The position numbers and the translations under genes were made by a program. From the NCBI GenBank assembly GCA_006384855.1, contig VCJN01001730.1:1-64000 (forward strand): 64,000 nucleotides of DNA, given 5' to 3'. The notes under the pieces were generated by a model. That model made no database searches. It saw nothing but the letters and a program-made list of their open reading frames with translations, and was not told the DNA's origin. Below are positions 13,876 to 25,241 of the stretch, in pieces. Position 1 is the stretch's first letter, and each line of letters begins with the position of its first letter. The stretch is from Tetraselmis striata. Taxonomy: Eukaryota; Chlorophyta; Chlorodendrophyceae; Chlorodendrales; Chlorodendraceae.

Positions 13876-15062
13876 ATGTTGGGGTCAGTTAGCACTTCAC
13901 CGCCATCGCCACCCCCCGCCACCATGACGACGTCTGGAGGCACATCGTTTCTCTCCGCCGGCGGACGGAGACAGCCTTCCCACGGAGAATGGGGCGCCTC
14001 AGGACCTTCCCTACCGCAAGGGCAGCCCCTCCGCTACTACGTGACGCGCGTCAGACTGTCGTTAGCCAAGGATGAGGTCAAGGTGGGCGGGCTGACTGTT
14101 GACTCATGCACGCCCATGCGTTCTCAATAACAACACCGAACGCAAGGCAGTGCGAGGGGTGAAAGTGTACACTTTCCTAGAGGACGCTGAAGACCCGACG
14201 AACGAGGGCTACGACGCACGACGTTTCGTGTGCCGGTGGGGTAAGGAGCAGCCGCTAGCAGCCGGATTTTGCTTAGCTGCCGGCGACAGGTTCAAGGTCT
14301 ACACCCGCTCTACCGCAATCTCGCGTATGTCCTCGGCTTCGGCCCCCGGACACGCCAACGCCGGGAAAGCTTTAATTGACGGCATAACGGCACCGGACGG
14401 CACGGGCAGGAAGCGAGCTGAACGTCCTATCCAAGGTACCACCCCTCCCGTCCGTCCCGTCCCTGCATGCCAACTAGTGCATCGTCGGGTTTTGTGATAG
14501 ATTCGACTAATTGGACTACCCCCCCCTCCCCCCCACGAGCAGCGCTACTGATGAAACAACCGTTCGACGACAAAGCCATCGCGTCGTTCTATCCCATCGA
14601 CGGTGTTTCCGGCTTGCCCATGTTGGGCAGCGAGAGCCCGGAGAATAAATGCCACATGGTGAAGCGGTTCTAGGAACTGGCTATGGCTTGCGCCGGCTGT
14701 CCGTACGACGGTGTCCCCGGCCCGCCCACTACCGACGCCACCCTGCGCAAGCTGGTCCAGAAGGCGGCTCGCAGCCGCAGAGGAACTCGCCACATTCCAA
14801 GAAGTGGGCGGAGAAGAAGGCTGAGGGCATCTAGCTATGGAACTCGTCGTGGTGGGGCAAGTCTTTCGCAGAGTCGGTGCGAAACGGGACGCTCGACCAC
14901 CCAAGCACCCCCGGCATACGCTCGACCGCCCAAGCACCCCCGGCATACTTGACCGAGGCCCAGGAGTAGGCTGCCGCTTTGATCACAATGCTCTCTCCCC
15001 GGCGGAGAAAGGCGATGTCAACCCTACCATACACCCGCCATGGAAGGTGAATCCCAGATTTT
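13876..15062 (+). pseudogene. Unknown protein-coding remnant, several frames, probably mobile-element derived
   Basis: I do not recognise the family. Protein-like frames follow one another: 13876-14130 (Ser/Pro-rich start, then YYVTRVRLSLAKDEVKVGG), 14160-14497 (VKVYTFLEDAEDPTNEGYD, FVCRWGKEQPLAAGF), 14467-14673 (DKAIASFYPIDGVSGLP) and about 14840-14970 (SWWGKSFAESVRNGT). Composition and frame changes fit a decayed gene. The stretch about 14890-14946 contains a short direct duplication (CTCGACC-CCCAAGCACCCCCGGCATA twice). It could be the 5' part of the R family seen at 22.3 and 35.4 kb, but no sequence overlap links them. Confidence 0.35.
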
Positions 15063-16360
15063 AGTGCAATTGGTGTGGCTGCTTGTACTCGTCTTGCCTT
15101 ATGCATGTGGTGACGACATCACAACGACTGATGAGTTAGTTTTTGTCTTGTAATTACAACTTAGGTCCGTCATCGACATAAACGGCAACCCACTGCATGA
15201 GTACTCTATACCGGCTCCATCCCCCTCCCCGTTCAGTCGTCCAGCTCCCGTCCCACGTGCCGCTCGATCCCCCCCCCCCCCCCCCCCCCCCCGGCTACCT
15301 GATACGACCAAAATGCAAGCGGTTTCAGTTGGACGTGTGCACGCGACCAACTTCGTTGACACGGCGAGGAGGCAAGCTGGGCGTCAGCAAAAGCGAGCGC
15401 AGCTGCGAGCGGATGCATCAGCCAAGCAAGCCACCCGCAACCAGTCAACACCTTGGCCGTGGGCAGCGGATGGCAGCCATGGAGGTGGACAACACCAACC
15501 GCCCACAAGCTGCAACCGGAGGGGCGAGGTAGGCCGGGCGGAAGAGGCCCGCGGCTGCGCAGCCTAGGGCAGTAGCAGGTTGTTGCGCCGCCGCCGAGGC
15601 GGCCGCGGGCACTAGAGGTCCCATGTAATTAAATTGTTTGGTTTGTTTCTCAGTACTTTTGCACAGTGCCCGACCCCATATATATGCATAAAACTGAAAG
15701 TGACTGATACTCACCTGCCAAATTTGCCACACAGGATTAAGCGTGCTTAAGGGCGCTTCACTACAGTTGAAAGCCGCACTCTCATTGGCTATTGGGTTGG
15801 CAACTTCCAACCTCGCGCTTCTGCTCTGATAAAACCTCAAACCACCCGCCGCCGCACGCGTGAAATTAATTTCCGCTGTCTTTATGATGTTGTCGGTATG
15901 TGGCGAACAGTACTGAAGCTCCCGCCCGACACGTTTGAACCCCCGCAACTACTCGCGAGTTGTCGCGGGGTAATAACCGCGCTTACGACTTCCGTGGTAA
16001 TAAGTTATCTTCTAGAGTATCACAAAGTATTGTACTCGTACCACTCTTGCCGCACCTTCATGATGACTCGCGCGACTACTCGTGGCCTACTCGTCACGCT
16101 ACTCCCCAGTACTCAGTGCAAGACATCCCTGCTGCCGTACACATGCCTCCTGAGTTAAGTACTGCGGCGCTTACCAGTTAAGCGGTGTTAACCGTGCTAC
16201 AGACATGCGCTTACCCGAGCTTATTATTTGATAATCGCGGTTAAGCCGACCACGTTTCGACGAGTGTAATATATAGAAAGCTCTGACAGCTTCCATGGTA
16301 GCGACCTGATGTCGCGATATATACTCTACGATTCATCAACTCTTTGCAAGATTTCGTAAG
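15063..16360. other. Intergenic, no recognised gene; poly(C) run
   Basis: Contains a 24-nt C run at 15269-15292. The open frame 15960-16181 (RGNNRAYDFRGNKLSSRV start) looks protein-like at its beginning but was not recognised. Frames at 15313-15567 are not supported by any motif. Confidence 0.35.
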
Positions 16361-16600
16361 GCCTTGTCCGCTCGGTCGAGCGGTGGTCTCTTGCACAAGA
16401 GGCCGCGAGTATGACCCTTTGTTCTCACACTGAGGGCAATATCGCCCCGGCGTGCCCCGGGTATGCATTAGCCCATCGGGTTCGACGAATAATGAGGCAA
16501 TGGTCTAAGAACGAAGGATTATGCCATATCTACGACTGCAGTTGGCGCCAGAGGTAAAGTGCTGGGGCGGGTTTGGCTGATGACCTGGGGCGAACTTTAC
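16361..16600 (+). mobile_element. tRNA-derived SINE, copy 2 (diverged)
   Basis: Starts CCTTGTCCGCTCGGTCGAGC like the other copies and shares the body (GGCAATATCGCCCCGGCGTG, ATGCATTAGCCCATCGGGTT, CTACGACTGCAGTTGGCGC) and the end GGGGCGAACTTTAC. Box B is damaged (GAGTATGACC instead of GGTTCGATTCC), so this copy is probably inactive and older. Confidence 0.75.
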
Positions 16601-18310
16601 TTCATACATGAAACTATGGAAAATAAAAAGTACATGTCAACACATGTATCAAAAGCTGTCGATATGAAAACATACCATTGCATATAAAAGGCGAAGCACT
16701 GGCTAGCAGGCCAAGTGAACCAAAAAATGATACCCCGGAGTGGATGGCAGCGTCACTCGCTGGCTTGTCGCCATTACTTTCAAATCATCAACAACATTGA
16801 TTGCCTATGATGCTGTGGTGCCTTGAAGCAGGAGGCAGGACGCTGCTCGCTCGCTGTCACATGTTGCGCTGATGTGCCAGCTGTAGCCCAGAGAATGAAG
16901 AGAGATCAGATGATCATTCCATAAGCAAGGATGAGGACTCACCAGGTGCTGGAATGTCAGAGGCAGGATGCACTATGTCACAAGTGTATCAGTGCACCCT
17001 ATGTCCCCATGCAGGCGTGGGATGATAGGGCAGAGACGATGACTGCGTCATTGGGTGGCGGTTTACCAGTGCACATATAAAGGCAGGAGAGAGAGAGAGT
17101 GTGTGTGTGTACTAAAAGTATTTCAGCCTCCAGAGAGCCATTTCTCGAATCATTACCCCTGCCACCCTGTCAACGTAAAGCTGCCATATGCTTAGTATTC
17201 CCGAAATGATCATCTGCGCCTGTCTGTTCTGAATGCAACTATGCAAACAATGTGACTGCACTTGTCCTCTGATGCAGTATGGAAGAAATCAGTGGAAATG
17301 ATATGCTTTGCCACCCCGCCCTCAGTAAGCCAGAAATCAGTGCATCTTTTGGAAACTGTATGTACATGGAAACGCGGTGCATGCGCATGGTGCAGAACGG
17401 CGCAAAGGCCAAGGGGGTATGCAGATTGCCGCGAACAGGTATTTCATGCTTGCGGTGCCAACAACACAGGTGAACCTCGTAATAGGAGCCCGCTGTAGCT
17501 GCTGCGCCCTGAACACACGGATTGTCCTGCAACAATCCTGACATGCGACCACACTCACTATCAAACGGAATCAGCCCATAAAGATCACTGTCACGCGCCA
17601 TCCTTGGTTTTTGGCTTGTGACTTGACACAGGCAGAGGTAAGTCACACTACACACAGGAACTGACCTCTGCACCACTCCAGATGAAGCTGTGTCGGGCAT
17701 TGAGCACAGTGACCCTCACGCGCAGCTGGTCAAAAAATCAGATGGTGCTCACTAAGTAGCCATCTCAGGGTCTCAAATCCTAGACACTTGCTTGAATATG
17801 CTTGTGGTGGAGAGTTTGGCTGAGTATTCTATTCCCACACCCAGATCTGTTCCCTCCAGAACAAATCAAATGACCGAATCGGGTGAAAATACCGGGGGAT
17901 ACAATGGCCGAACTCGTGACGCGCTGCCAGAGCTGATGGCCAGCACCATGTGTCACACACTCTTCCCAACACAAAGCACCCCTCACATAAACTGCCCTCT
18001 AGTACGCCAACGCCAATGGGTTGTTCTGTTGCCAAGCGATCGGCACATAGGGACACAATGCAGGGGCAGGTGCTACTCCTGAGGCCAGCACGGGCTAACA
18101 AAACCCCCAAGGATACATAGACCTAGACAACGCCGGTGGAGCTACCTCAGTCCCACATGCAGGGATTGAGCTGAGATTGCAGCCTGCAAAACGAGGGGCG
18201 GCCAGGGGGGGGGGGGGGGGGGATAGACTGCGCTGCGAGCAAATTATTGCACACGCAAAAAGGCTTAGATTCTAGCTGCAGGACGCAGAAGACTGTTCAC
18301 CCAGTACAGA
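16601..18310. other. 3' flank of ribB, no recognised gene
   Basis: Holds a GA/GT simple repeat (about 17086-17112) and a G run (18208-18222). Reading frames on both strands (for example 17239-17700 minus) show no family motif. In particular I see no GTP cyclohydrolase II signature on the minus strand. Confidence 0.45.
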
Positions 18311-19297
18311 TTACCTGACCCCCGCAGCGTTACCATTCAGGCCCCCTTGCTCCTCCCAGGCGATGAGCTCTTGTGTTCGGATGTGCTGTACCAGCTCCTT
18401 GATGGTAATCACGTGCAGCCCGTAGCGGTGGCCAAACTGCAGCAGGTCAGGTGTGCGGGCCATGCTGCCGTCGTCATTGACAAGCTCGCAGAGGACGCCG
18501 GCGGGAAAGCAGCCTGCCAGGCGCGCCAAGTCCACCGCGGCCTCAGTGTGCCCGGGCCGCGTGACGACGCCGCCCTCACGCGCGCGCAGCGGGAAGATAT
18601 GGCCTGGCTTGTTGAAGTCGGCCGCGACGGAGCGCGCATTGGCAAGCGTGTTGATAGTCACGGCGCGGTCGGCGGCGGAGATGCCGGTAGTGGTGCCCTC
18701 CTTGGCGTCCACTGTCACCGTGAAGGCCGTATTCATTGCGTCTTCGTTGGCCTTGTCCTCCACCATGAGCGGAATCTCGAGCCGGTCGAGGTCCGCGCCG
18801 CGCATGCCGACGCACACAACGCCGCTAGTGTGGCGCACCATGAAGGCGAGCGCCTCGGGGGTGGCGCGGTCGGCCGCAAGAATAAGGTCGCCCTCGTTCT
18901 CACGGTCCTCGTCGTCCAGAACGACGACGCTCTCGCCCCGTGCAACCGCGGCGAGCGCCGCGGAAATGGTGCTAAAGCCCGGCTTGCTGGGCAGCTCTCC
19001 CGCTACTGGGGGATCCCCCTGCCCCGCCGTGGCATTAACCCCTGCCGCCTCCGCCTCGCACACCGCCGCGGCGGCCGCGGCCGGCGGCGACTTCCCTGGC
19101 CGCCTGATCCCGGTGCTTCGTGGGCTATCGTGCGCGTCCGCCGGCGAGTGGGCCGCCTGAACGCGCAGCGGCCGGCCTCCCGCGCGAGGGCACAGTCGCG
19201 CCGCCGCCGGGGGGGCGATTCTGCGCAGTGACGCCGGGCTGGCCGCCAGCCCTAGGCATCCCCTCTCTACCGCGCTGCCCGTGGCGGCGAAGGCCAT
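18311..19297 (-). CDS. ribB: 3,4-dihydroxy-2-butanone 4-phosphate synthase, plastid-targeted (riboflavin synthesis)
   Basis: Converts ribulose 5-phosphate to 3,4-dihydroxy-2-butanone 4-phosphate and formate, the four-carbon precursor of riboflavin. The frame is 328 aa with no intron. Residues 1-105 are Ala/Ser/Arg-rich and typical of a chloroplast transit region. The domain starts near residue 107 (STISAALAAVARGE) and has the substrate and metal motif DDEDRENEGDLI, HTSGVVCV, TVDAKEGTTTGISAADRA, PGHIFPLRAREGGVVTRPGHTEAAVDLA and CELVNDDGSMAR, complete to TIKELVQHIRTQE. In plants the enzyme is usually fused to GTP cyclohydrolase II. Here the frame stops 18 residues after the domain, at a TAG-free TAA overlapping CAG|GTAATC. 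That site could also be a splice donor, but no GCHII exon is visible downstream. Monofunctional is the simpler reading. Confidence 0.93.
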   Translation of the reverse strand: MAFAATGSAVERGCLGLAASPASLRRIAPPAAARLCPRAGGRPLRVQAAHSPADAHDSPRSTGIRRPGKSPPAAAAAAVCEAEAAGVNATAGQGDPPVAGELPSKPGFSTISAALAAVARGESVVVLDDEDRENEGDLILAADRATPEALAFMVRHTSGVVCVGMRGADLDRLEIPLMVEDKANEDAMNTAFTVTVDAKEGTTTGISAADRAVTINTLANARSVAADFNKPGHIFPLRAREGGVVTRPGHTEAAVDLARLAGCFPAGVLCELVNDDGSMARTPDLLQFGHRYGLHVITIKELVQHIRTQELIAWEEQGGLNGNAAGVR

Positions 19298-20085
19298 GTT
19301 GCGCGGTGGGAGTACCTGGACAAGAAACCTACAGCCGCTGGCGAAGCGGGTAGCTCTGGCTCGGCTGATTCACGTGGATGCGGAGGAGGGCACGTTGCGG
19401 CGCTTCGTCGAACCGAGGCCGTCGAGAGGAGGTTCGCAACTCGTCGGGTGGGCGTTGCTGCTCTACTGGGGAGCGCGTAAGGACGGGCTTTGAAGTTGCC
19501 CCCGCCAGCGCAGCCGGACAGGATACGCCCCGGCCGCAGCCGGCGTCCGCCGACGGCCGCTGTGCACACGCCATCAAGAGCCCTCGCGTCACCTACACGC
19601 AGAACAGTACATATGATCCTTAATATGCCATTTCGAGAATATACGAGCACAATCCCGAGCGGCGGCCCACGTACACCCGCGTGCCTCGTGTGCTGTCCGT
19701 GTCCCGCCAGCCCGGCGCAACATCGTACACTGCAAGATCATTTATCGACTCATGCCACAAGGTACCAGGTCGTCGTACGGGTACTGATAATAAGTTTGTA
19801 TATCATGAGCTAAGGATTAATCCTTAGTGTTAGCTGCAAGAAAGGTACTGATGGTACCTGCAATCCTCACAGGGTGTACACTACCCGATTCAGGAAAAGC
19901 CCGAAAGCGTGAATATTTCGAAACTTATCCGTTATATTCGCGAGAAATGTTTCTGCCGACCGGCTTGCTGCCCTGATGCCCGATAGTCGGCTCGCGCGTA
20001 CCGTAATGGCCCATTACGGTTTTGATGATGCGATGGATTGACAGTTTATATACTCATGCGCTGCTCGATTTCAACATCTAAGAGT
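19298..20085. other. Intergenic, ribB upstream region
   Basis: Presumed ribB promoter on the right side of the gene. The first 300 bp is GC-rich and then AT-rich. No further gene recognised. Confidence 0.4.
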
Positions 20086-20165
20086 GATCAGGTGGCCGAG
20101 CGGTCTAAGGCGCTAGCTTCAGGCGCTAGTTCGTAAGAGCGCAGGTTCGAATCCTGCCCTGGTCA
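20086..20165 (+). tRNA. tRNA-Leu (anticodon CAG)
   Basis: A complete cloverleaf of 80 nt. Acceptor stem GATCAGG/CCTGGTC with one T-G pair, discriminator A at 20165. D arm GTGGCCGAGCGGTCTAAGGC typical of tRNA-Leu. Anticodon stem CTAGC/GCTAG with loop TTCAGGC, giving anticodon CAG. A long class II variable arm and T arm GCAGG-TTCGAAT-CCTGC follow. There is no intron and no encoded CCA, as expected for a nuclear gene. Confidence 0.95.
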
Positions 20166-22336
20166 CATTGTGGTGATGACACCTTTATTATTATTTCCAG
20201 AGGATCCGGAGGAAGTTTCCACATTTGTTTTCGGTCCGACGGAAGTTTTCCCGTTCATGAGTCTTCGAATGACACGATGGAAGAGTCGAATTTCGGAGGA
20301 CAATAGCTTTTGTACAGTGTATTACAGGTACAATACGTTGCTACACTATGTGCAATGGTGTACCACGATCAATGGTGTACTGATCGTATAGACGTATACT
20401 ACCAAACGTACTGTAACCCCTCAAATTGATTTTTGGGGAATTATCAGATAGTAGAACATGTTGGCACCGAAATATGGTCTTTGGGATGTTGTGCTCCGCT
20501 TTCACTGAGAGCCGGCGGATGAGCTCGTAAATACGAACGAAAAAACGAAACCCCGACTCGGCGAAATATATTCAAATGTACTTATATGGTTTTTGGGACA
20601 TACATTATTACCATTTCCACTGCACCTTCAACTCCCACGTGAACACAGTAAAGGCACTTTGGATAGGAAACTCCACCGCACGGATTCAGAATCCGCCGTT
20701 GTCCCAACCCAATCCTTGCCCGGGAGCGAGGGGGCGGTATGTAGCTACCATGGTTGCGTTGAAGACCGCCCTCCCCCCCCCCCCCCCGGAGGTATTCAGT
20801 TTAGGCGGAACAAAGTTCAGTTGAAACCAATTGAACCGACTTCGACATGAGTTCAGGCTTCAAAATTCAGACTTCATAATGAATTCAAGCCATAAATTCA
20901 GCTTGAATTGTGTTCAGTTCATGTATGCAGGTCTTATTCATGCGGAATCAAGCTTCAAGACCCCCTCCCCCCCCAACACACAAACCACCACTCGCGAGTG
21001 TGTATTAATATATTACAAAAGTATATGTATATACATATACATATTTACATATATGATATGTATATATGCACGTGCATGAATATTAATACGTATATAAAGC
21101 TGTATTTCTTTCGTCACGCATTATCATTTCATTATTCATTATTCATTGTATTATTTTCTTATCGGCGGGGCGATTATAACAGCAAGAGGATACATGGTAC
21201 CCGTAGTGATCCTTAGTATCCAAGATTTTTTTACATCGGGGCTTTAACATATGCGCACTAACAGAACTAACAACAACTGTGAAAGTTTGCAAGCAAAAGA
21301 GAGACATAAGCCTGAAACCAAGGTCGAGCAGAGGCCATGGAGCCAAGAACCAAGGGAGAGCCAATCAGGGAACCACGAAGTCGCCAAGCCGCCAGGAACC
21401 AAAGGGACCACCGCCCCGGGGTAGGCCATCAGCCGCGGCGAGGACGCTTGCAGCGAAATGACCCGGGTCATAGCAACACATATAGGCCGACGAGCGACGC
21501 GACGCAGGCGCACAAGCACCATCACGTGCCGCACGCGCGGCCGCGACCCCGCCAAGAACGTTGTCTGCATGTGCCATGTTGATGAGCAAGGAGAAACGGC
21601 GGCGCCACGCAGACAAGAGCTGGCCGATTTTTTGGCCAGTGTGTGTGTGCGGCTAGCTTTCGTATCTCCAGGATACATGGGAGATAAAGGATACATGATA
21701 TAGGGGAGACACAGGATACATGGGAGATCCTAAATTCCTACTACCATATTAAGTACGAGGTGAGTCTGTGCATGCGCGCGTGCGTGCGTGCGTGCATGTG
21801 TGTCGCCGACATTCGGAACGGTTTCGCATAGATTATTAAAGAGAATATATGTTTCCGTTATAGATTCCGTAATACTTCCGCGGAGCCCAAAATATCCGTC
21901 GCGATTACTAGCTACCTGCTCTGACTACCTACAGAGACCTGTACCGCACATGTACCGGCACGTGTACCGGTTGGCCGGCCGCCCGGCCGCCCGCGGACGC
22001 CGCCGGTCGGGCCTGTCGTCGCCGTTCGTCAGGTCTACGCGGCAGGCATGGCGCGAAGTGCCGAGCCCGCCGCGTGGACCGGACCCGGACGCCGGACGCC
22101 GTCGGTCGTCCGTCGCCGCACGCTGGACGACCGTCGCCCGTCCGCCTCGCCGCCCGTCCGTCGACGGAGGCCGGGCCCCGGGTCGGCGGGTGGGCAGACG
22201 CGGGGCTGTACAATGTTGCGACTACTACGACATATCTGTGACGATGGTTACATGGAGAGCGTCCAGAGAATGCATAATCCTTACTACGACTGATCCTCGC
22301 GGCTCTCTCGATTCCACACTCTTGCAACTACGGGTG
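20166..22336. other. Long intergenic region, AT-rich low complexity
   Basis: No gene recognised. A C run lies at 20772-20787, AT-rich TATATACATATAC-type sequence at about 21001-21100, and GGATACATGGGAGAT-type direct repeats at about 21670-21728. A GC-rich CCG/GTC-rich block spans about 21960-22205. The ORFs are unsupported. Confidence 0.4.
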
Positions 22337-23222
22337 TAGTGGACGACGCTCACTGGCGTGTACAGCACGACGCTATCGCAGATGCCTTCCGCGATCACTG
22401 TATTCGTTCACGACCTAGGTATCGCGGTACGACGGGAGGTGGATGACTTGTTCCAACAGGCAGTGCCTCTCGGCAACACCGTGCCCATGGATGAACTCAA
22501 GGACCTAGTGCCGGACGCAGAGCTTTCCCTTCCGGCGTTCAACGTCGTGACCGGGAGTTATGATCCCCGGAGCTTGAAGTCCACGCTGCTGGAGTTCAAG
22601 ACTATGCGGTACGGGGTCAAGTAAACTGCAGTGCCCTGGGCCACGGCTGTGGATTGGTTTGAGCGCTCCCTGTTGGGCGACATACAACGGGGGTTGCTTG
22701 GCTGCGCGGGATGCGGCGTGGCACAACACGGAGCCCTGACAGAAGGGTCCTCTTCGAGACATCCTGGATATGTCGCAGTACACGGGCATGGTCTTCGGCA
22801 CAGTGGGTGAAGTGAGCAAGGGGGTGCGCCGCACAGTGCGTGGTATCGCATACTTGGCTGCGGATCGGGGTGCCCTCTCATCGCGGGGCACTCGGTGCAT
22901 CACCCGGGCTCACCAGGAGGCCTTGCTCGCAAGAGATTTCCTCGGGGTTATAAGCTTGCTTGGTGGCCGCGGGAGAGCGCGCTCGCTGCCTCATCAGGCG
23001 GCGCAGATTCGTCTGCCATCCCGTTGCTGAAGCTGCACAGCACGTCCGAGGATCACCCACACACACACACGTGCACGCGTGGCCCGGACTCTGAACCGTG
23101 TGCGCATACTCATCCATCCCGCCTTATGCGGGACGCGGGCCGCTTTTAGGCGGCTTGCTGTGTTGATTTTCTAATTCTGGGGAACTGCCCTTTTTGTAAT
23201 TCACACCAGTACGGGTGTATTT
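22337..23222 (+). mobile_element. R-family element, copy a (retroelement-like, 3' part)
   Basis: Homologous along its length to copy b at 35.44-36.4 kb. The common frame encodes RREVDDLF-QAVPL, VPDAELSLPAFNVV and YDPRSLKSTLLEFKTMRYG (frame open 22358-22624), then broken frames (SKGVRRTVRGIAYLAADRGA, RAHQEALLARDFLG) up to about 23030. The shared 3' end continues through GTGCACGCGTGGCCCGGACT and TGCGGGCCGCTTTTAGGCGG to a terminal TTTTTGTAATTCACACCAGT. I do not recognise the protein. The copy number and repeated 3' end argue for a retroelement. Confidence 0.65.
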
Positions 23223-23741
23223 GTAAAGCAAAATAAGGCAATTCCGAGCGACTGCTGGCGCACACAACCGGTTTCCTTACTACGGGTACAATATTTCTTT
23301 GAGATTCCCGGCTTTATTCCCGGATGCCGATGATATGATTGCCCAGCCTCGTATGGAACGCGGGACCTCGTAGCGGTGCCAGACTGTCATCTGCGCTGTA
23401 CGCAAAGTCGGAAACCCTCGATATCTGCGAAGTACATGACGGAATCCGTACTGCCAGCTAGGATCGGCGACACTGAGCGGGCGATTTGCAGCCAGGCAGT
23501 GCGGTGGCGGGCGTGTCATAATGATGGGCGGTGCGTGTCGTTACGTGATGATACAAGTGGGGTTTCCAAGTGCAAAGAAGCACGCTGGGTGCTGCTGATC
23601 CCGCCGCCTGCTCGCAACGCATTCCAGGTCATCGACGGCCCCAGCCTGCCGCGACACACTAAGCCCCGGCATTCCACTCCGTACGCCTCTACGGCAGCGC
23701 CCTGACGCGAGAGCGCAAGCTGTGTACTGGCAGCCTGCAAG
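23223..23741. other. Upstream region of the Mpv17-family gene
   Basis: No separate gene recognised. Contains the presumed promoter and 5'UTR of the gene starting at 23742. Confidence 0.4.
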
Positions 23742-24893
23742 ATGTTTGCTGCTGGCGCGCGTGCGGTCCGTGCCGCCACCGGAAGGGCGGCCGCAATTGA
23801 GCGGAATGCCTTCGATGCCGCCGTTCGGCGCCAGCCGTCCAGTTTCGCGAGCAGTGCAGCTACCGCCCCTAGCAGGGCAGGCGCAGCAGGGGTAGGGTTG
23901 GCAGCTGCATCGGTGGGCAGTGCCATGTTCCGGCAGAACCAGCAGCTTTTGGTGAGTTTCTCCCAGCGCGCTTTTCAGGCGGCTGGACACTCCCGCAGCG
24001 CGTCCTCCGCATCCGGGTCGCCGTCGCCAGGGTTGATGGCGTCCGTGCTGGCGTTTCCTAAGGCGCAGCCCTTCGCTTTCAACATAATGATCGCGACGGT
24101 CAAGACGTCTATCGCCGATCTCATAACGCAGGTACGTATCAACAACTGTCATCATGCTGGTGCACAACTGAGGACTTTGTCTTCAGCCAAACCATCCTCC
24201 CTCCATGCACAAACGGATTGCCCGCAGTTCATTCTCTGATGTCTGTGAGACGTCCACAACGGAAACATCAAAGCCCTGGTCCCCTGATCTCATTGAATGT
24301 CAGGCAAGATGGTGGCATCCCTGTGTTACTTGCCAAACTGACGGCACACGTGCGCTCTTCCTACCCCCCTACAGACAACCATCGAGCAGAAGTCGGAGAT
24401 TGATTGGAAGCGCAATGGTGTGTTTGTTGTATTCGGCATGCTGTACCTTGGAGGCTTTCAGTACTGGCTGCAGGTCAACATGTTTCGGAAATGGTTTCCA
24501 ACAATGGACAGGTTTGCAAATCAGTCGTTTGCTGCCAAGCTGAAGGACACTGCTGGACTCATTGATACTGCAAAGCAGGTCCTGTTTGACGTGCTGATCC
24601 ACCTGCCATTCATGTATTTCCCCACGTTCTACGCCGTCAAAGAGTTTGTCATGGGCGACAGCTGGTCACCTGTGGATTGGGTGAAGGACGGATGCACAAA
24701 GTACTACAACAACTTCCGCAAGGACTTCACCGCCATGTTCTCGCTGTGGTTCCCGGCCGACTGCGTCATCTTTGCGGTGCCCATCTGGCTCCGCCTGCCG
24801 GTGAGGCACGTGGTCAGCTTGGGGTGGACCAGCTACCTGTCATTTCTGCGCGGCGGCAAGACAGCGCCTGTACCTGCCGCAACGGCAGAATAA
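23742..24893 (+). CDS. Mpv17/PMP22-family organelle membrane protein
   Basis: Family members are small four-helix proteins of mitochondrial inner or peroxisomal membranes with proposed channel or solute roles; the exact substrate is unknown. Exon 1 is 23742-24131 and the last exon 24375-24893, with a clean GT-AG intron (ACGCAG|GTACGT, CTACAG|ACAACC) joining phase 0 at the family motif ADLITQ-T. Conserved segments: PKAQPFAFNIMIATVKTSIADL, VFGMLYLGGFQYWLQVN, the central helix FDVLIHLPFMYFPTFY and the C-terminal W-x-PADCVIFAVPIWLRLPV. The total is about 302 aa if exon 1 is unspliced. A G|GTGAGT site at 23951 suggests a possible extra small intron, since residues 70-95 are not conserved. The first 50 residues are Ala/Arg/Ser-rich, fitting a mitochondrial or plastid presequence. 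A TGTAA signal follows at 25016. Confidence 0.9.
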
Positions 24894-25015
24894 GCTTCTT
24901 GCATTGGCTCGGGTGCAGGCAATGGTATGCTCCATGCCACGTACCCTGGCAAGGGCATAGCAGCAACAGTGCTCACCCCAGCTCTACTGTGCTGGTATAA
25001 CATATTATGTGTGCT

Positions 25016-25020
25016 TGTAA
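25016..25020 (+). terminator. Poly(A) signal TGTAA for Mpv17-family gene
   Basis: TGTAA 123 nt past the stop codon. This is the usual polyadenylation signal in chlorophyte algae. Confidence 0.6.
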
Positions 25021-25198
25021 TGGCGGCAGTTATACGCCTGTTTCCTGATAAATGAGAGCCGACCGGGCACGCAGGGCGGGAATCGGTCGATTTCAGTTTG
25101 GACTGCAGGGGTAAGGGGTGCTGTGAAATTCTTCAATATAACAACATAGATGGACATGCCCAGCTTATTCAGGGGTGGCAGCTGCTAGCAAGTGTGAC

Positions 25199-25200
<2 letters not shown>

Positions 25201-25238
<38 letters not shown>
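25201..25238 (+). repeat. (TG)19 microsatellite
   Basis: Nineteen uninterrupted TG units downstream of the Mpv17-family gene. Confidence 0.97.

Positions 25239-25241
<3 letters not shown>

Noticed and set aside
16601-18310. A GTP cyclohydrolase II exon continuing the ribB gene
   Set aside because: None of the minus-strand frames shows the zinc-binding or GTP-binding motifs of that enzyme.
21244-21703. Overlapping ORFs on both strands near 21.5 kb
   Set aside because: No recognisable domain and strong overlap between frames; likely chance in GC-rich sequence.
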